This document shows positions 61,749 through 64,000 of a stretch of DNA of 64,000 nt, piece by piece. The notes under the pieces are model-generated. The model had not been told where the DNA came from. It made no database searches and saw only the letters and a program-made list of their open reading frames with translations. The DNA comes from Zygaena filipendulae (taxonomy: Eukaryota; Arthropoda; Insecta; Lepidoptera; Zygaenidae), in contig OU015649.1 in the NCBI GenBank assembly GCA_907165275.2, positions 8,462,001 to 8,526,000 on the forward strand, read 5' to 3'. Each line of letters begins with the position of its first letter. Position 1 is the stretch's first letter. Position numbers and translations under genes: made by a program.

Positions 61749-61782
61749 TTATAAGCACTCACCCGCTCCATCTGCGTTCAGT
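61749..61782 (+). promoter_or_regulatory. Core promoter of the Osiris gene: TATA box and initiator
   Basis: TTATAAGC at 61749-61756 is followed by the arthropod initiator TCAGT at 61778-61782. The A of the initiator (61780) is 29-30 bases downstream of the TATA box, the canonical spacing. The predicted 5' UTR is then about 56 bases to the ATG at 61836. Focused TATA/Inr promoters suit strongly stage-regulated cuticle genes. Confidence 0.75.
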
Positions 61783-61835
61783 TGCCGCTGGACCACCCTG
61801 AGGTTTTAGTGAAGTGTATTAATAAGAAACAAAAC

Positions 61836-62713
61836 ATGTGTGCCGTTTTCCGGATAGCGATCGCTTCTTTCATATGTGTTTTCTTCGCGTCCGCCCATGT
61901 ACATGGGTCGCGACGATCCCGCAGAGCGGACGTGGAGGATTACAGACAGAACGAGGTCGACAGCGGAAGAGCTGATGAGGCATGGTGGCCTTCAGCGGAG
62001 TTCGCTATTTTACAAAAAGTTTACGATGACTGTAGTGAACATAAGCACATGACTTTGTGTTTGAAAGGAAAAGCCCTGTCGGCCATCACAAAGGCGGTTG
62101 ATCAGGTGAATTTGGAGTTTCCAGTGCTGTCCAAGTTATGTTTTGTGTGAAGTGCTTCTCTGAACTGACTGTGCATACCTACTAATATTTTTTTTACTGT
62201 GTTGTACAGGAGAGTATACAGCTCGCTGATGGTTTGTCGTTGGTGAAGCAAGTTGATGCCCCCGCTGCAGCAGCGGAGCCACGGTTCTTCCCAGGGATGT
62301 CGGCTGAAGACAAACTCGATACAATGTTACGCACTAAATTCGAGCAGTTGATGAATTCGTACTCCGTGTCTGTTGATTTGGCGTCGGAGGGGAGAGGCAG
62401 AGGTTAGCTTAACTTTTTTTTTAGTTACCTTACCATAATTTAGTTTATTTTTCTACACCGAATAATAAGATAATTGATTTTTTTTTTATTCAGGTAAGAA
62501 GGTTCTGCCTTACCTCATGCTTGGCATATTCACAACTGTGAGCGTTGTGGGAGGAATTTTCCTAAAAACGCTAGCCGCTATTGCGGGCAAAGCGCTTATC
62601 GCCAGCAAAGTCGCGCTTACCATTGCTGGTATCATCGCTCTCAAGAAGTTATTCAGTCACGACGGAGCAGCCGGGGAAACGACCTTCCAAGTCCATGCAG
62701 ATGGACATCATAG
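61836..62713 (+). CDS. Osiris family protein (DUF1676), 3' end outside window
   Basis: Osiris proteins are insect-specific, secretory-pathway/endosomal membrane proteins expressed in cuticle-forming epithelia. Three exons are visible: 61836-62105, 62210-62402 and 62494-62713, giving 227 residues and two bases of the next codon; the donor at 62714 leads to exon(s) not found before the window ends. The start ATG follows a TATA/initiator pair. Residues 1-24 are a signal peptide (AVFRIAIASFICVFFASAHV). Then comes the paired-cysteine motif YDDCSEHKHMTLCLKGKALS, the DUF1676 core with MSAEDKLDTMLRTKFEQLM, and a hydrophobic, glycine/alanine-rich segment (LMLGIFTTVSVVGGIFLKTL ... IAGIIALKKLF). The C-terminal motif usually containing AQ-LAY is missing here for lack of sequence. 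The exact Osiris number was not determined. Confidence 0.9.
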
Positions 62714-62958
62714 GTAAGAGTGTTATGTTAATGCTTTTGGTACTAGAATTGTCAATATTTAAAATACGTAGGAATATCTTCAACATTAAATTTACTGTCT
62801 CAAAAATATTATTACCAAAAAAAAGGACCGAAGGCCTTTCCATACAAGCTCAGTGGCAAGCACAGTTAAACGAGACTAAACTACAAAATATTTTGACTCG
62901 GATCTCAGAAACCCTTTGATGTATATGTATGTAACTGCATAAAAATATATGTTACCTA

Positions 62959-63265
62959 CTAGCTGTGCCCCGCGCTTTCACTCGCGTAAGTTTTGGGATC
63001 AGGGGCTGTATTTTTGAATCGCTCGAATTACTTTTGGCACACGGAATCGCAAGATTCACGTGTGAATGCTTAAAAGATGGTTGAGCATGCGCATGTGAAT
63101 TCGCGATTCCATGTGTGAAAGTAATTCGAGTGATTCAAAAATACAGCCCCGGGAACCTTTGCGGACGCAGGCAGAACGATCCGCCAAAGTTTCATCACAA
63201 TCGGACCAATGGTTTCGAAACGCATAGAGGACAGACATACAAACATTCATTTCTATTTATAAAGA
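62959..63265 (-). mobile_element. HINE carrying a nested MITE, in Osiris intron 3
   Basis: CTAGCTGTGCCCCGCGCTTT ... TTTATAAAGA before T. The HINE at 34526 shares GTTTTGGGATCA-TTTGCGGACGCAGGC; here 149 bp plus a short duplicate-like GGGAACC is inserted at that join. Confidence 0.75.
63002..63150. mobile_element. MITE inside a HINE
   Basis: GGGGCTGTATTTTTGAATCG is mirrored by TGATTCAAAAATACAGCCCC over about 48 bp. GGGATCA before and GGGAACC after may be a diverged 7-bp target duplication. The uninterrupted HINE sequence is present at 34,561-34,580. Confidence 0.75.
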
Positions 63266-63634
63266 TTTAATAAGCTACAATCTATGTGGCAAGTTTCATT
63301 AAAATCCTTAGGTTTTGCGTGAGGTGCATTCAAAGATAATAACAAAAATAGGTACATATTACAAGTCAAAAGTTTCAAAAACCATCAAAATAACTTATTT
63401 TGCACAGTTCAGAATCCTTCGCCTCTCTATTGTGTATAGCTATAGCTATTCTAAAAATTTGGGAATCCTTCGGGACCTTGTTGTTTCAGAATAAAAAGTA
63501 TTCTACGATACTCGGCGATACTATAGCTTTTTATCAGTGAAATAAGTTTTTAATCGGTTCTGTAGTTCGAGAGAACAATCTTACAAACTTTTTATATCTA
63601 TTTTAGTATAGCGCATGTTTATACAACGTGTTAA

Positions 63635-63905
63635 TGAATTAACTGAAAACCGGATACACCCTATTTAAAAAAATAAACAATAATATGATTAAAATATATT
63701 TTATGTTGAAAAAATTTATACTTTAAAAGGTATTCAACATTAGTTTGGAGGTGACCTATCTACGAAATTCCAAGCGCTACGTCCGCGCCTACCGGTTCGA
63801 ATTTTTTTGCAGCGGGCGGGCGGCGTACGCGCTAAATATTGTATTATAAATAATTTAGACATGGGCTAGTAAAAATGAAAAAATATAACCTATATAAAAC
63901 ATAGC
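63635..63905. repeat. Repeat shared with 34440-34860
   Basis: TTAGTTTGGAGGTGACCTAT, CAAGCGCTACGTCCGCGCCT and TTAGACATGGGCTAGTAAAA in the same orientation as the RpL3-intron copy. It lacks the HINE found there and so serves as the empty site. The rest of the window has no Osiris exon that I can recognise. Confidence 0.75.
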
Positions 63906-64000
63906 GATCGATTCGCTAGTTGATTCTGAGCAAACTACATACTTTCTACTCGTAGTTTTCAGTTAATTCATCGTTGTAGTTCTACGATATTATATTTGTA

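Noticed and set aside
62581..62919. Alternative frame overlapping Osiris exon 3
   Set aside because: It is a shifted frame of the real exon running into the intron.

Overview
The window is AT-rich nuclear DNA from a moth or butterfly (Lepidoptera). Split genes with canonical GT-AG introns encode insect orthologues of MED11, RpL3, NUFIP1, BAP18, BCDIN3D and an Osiris protein. The spaces between them are packed with lepidopteran repeats: Helitron-like HINEs ending in CTAG, a Metulj-like tRNA SINE, Harbinger, hAT and P-type elements and many MITEs. No CRISPR array, rRNA gene or functional tRNA gene was seen.

Layout. 1.0-1.5 kb: MED11 (minus). 2.6-13.3 kb: a ten-exon THAP-domain P-element-type transposase (minus), open throughout except for one 3.0-kb Harbinger relic in its last exon. 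14.6-19.5 kb: a 4.4-kb hAT element inside another repeat, itself holding a 3-kb foldback element. 20.3-25.5 kb: a LINE 3' end broken by a SINE-like retroposon and a 4.6-kb Harbinger element (transposase remnant plus Myb/SANT-like partner). 26-31 kb: foldback element, THAP fragment, retroposon tails. 31.4-37.2 kb: RpL3 (plus). 40.5-44.7 kb: NUFIP1 (minus), with HINEs, including a head-to-tail dimer, in intron 2. 45-50 kb: MITEs. 50.0-52.4 kb: BAP18-like gene (plus), converging on single-exon BCDIN3D (minus, to 53.2 kb). 54.3-57.5 kb: a 152-bp satellite between inverted repeat arms. 59.7-60.5 kb: a GC-rich retroposon with 13-bp target duplications. 61.7 kb to the end: an Osiris gene with TATA box and initiator, its last exon(s) outside the window.

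The host genes are mostly housekeeping: transcription (MED11, BAP18), the ribosome (RpL3), box C/D snoRNP assembly (NUFIP1) and small-RNA 5'-end methylation (BCDIN3D). They do not form an operon or a pathway; Osiris is a cuticle/epidermal gene. The most unusual signal is a set of at least thirteen tiny insertions (18-36 bp), most flanked by exact 8-bp direct repeats, often palindromic, and concentrated just upstream of MED11, NUFIP1 and BAP18. Three have matching empty sites in a paralogous repeat in this same window. Their anatomy fits excision footprints of P-superfamily transposons, and the window also carries a P-type transposase. That link is inference.
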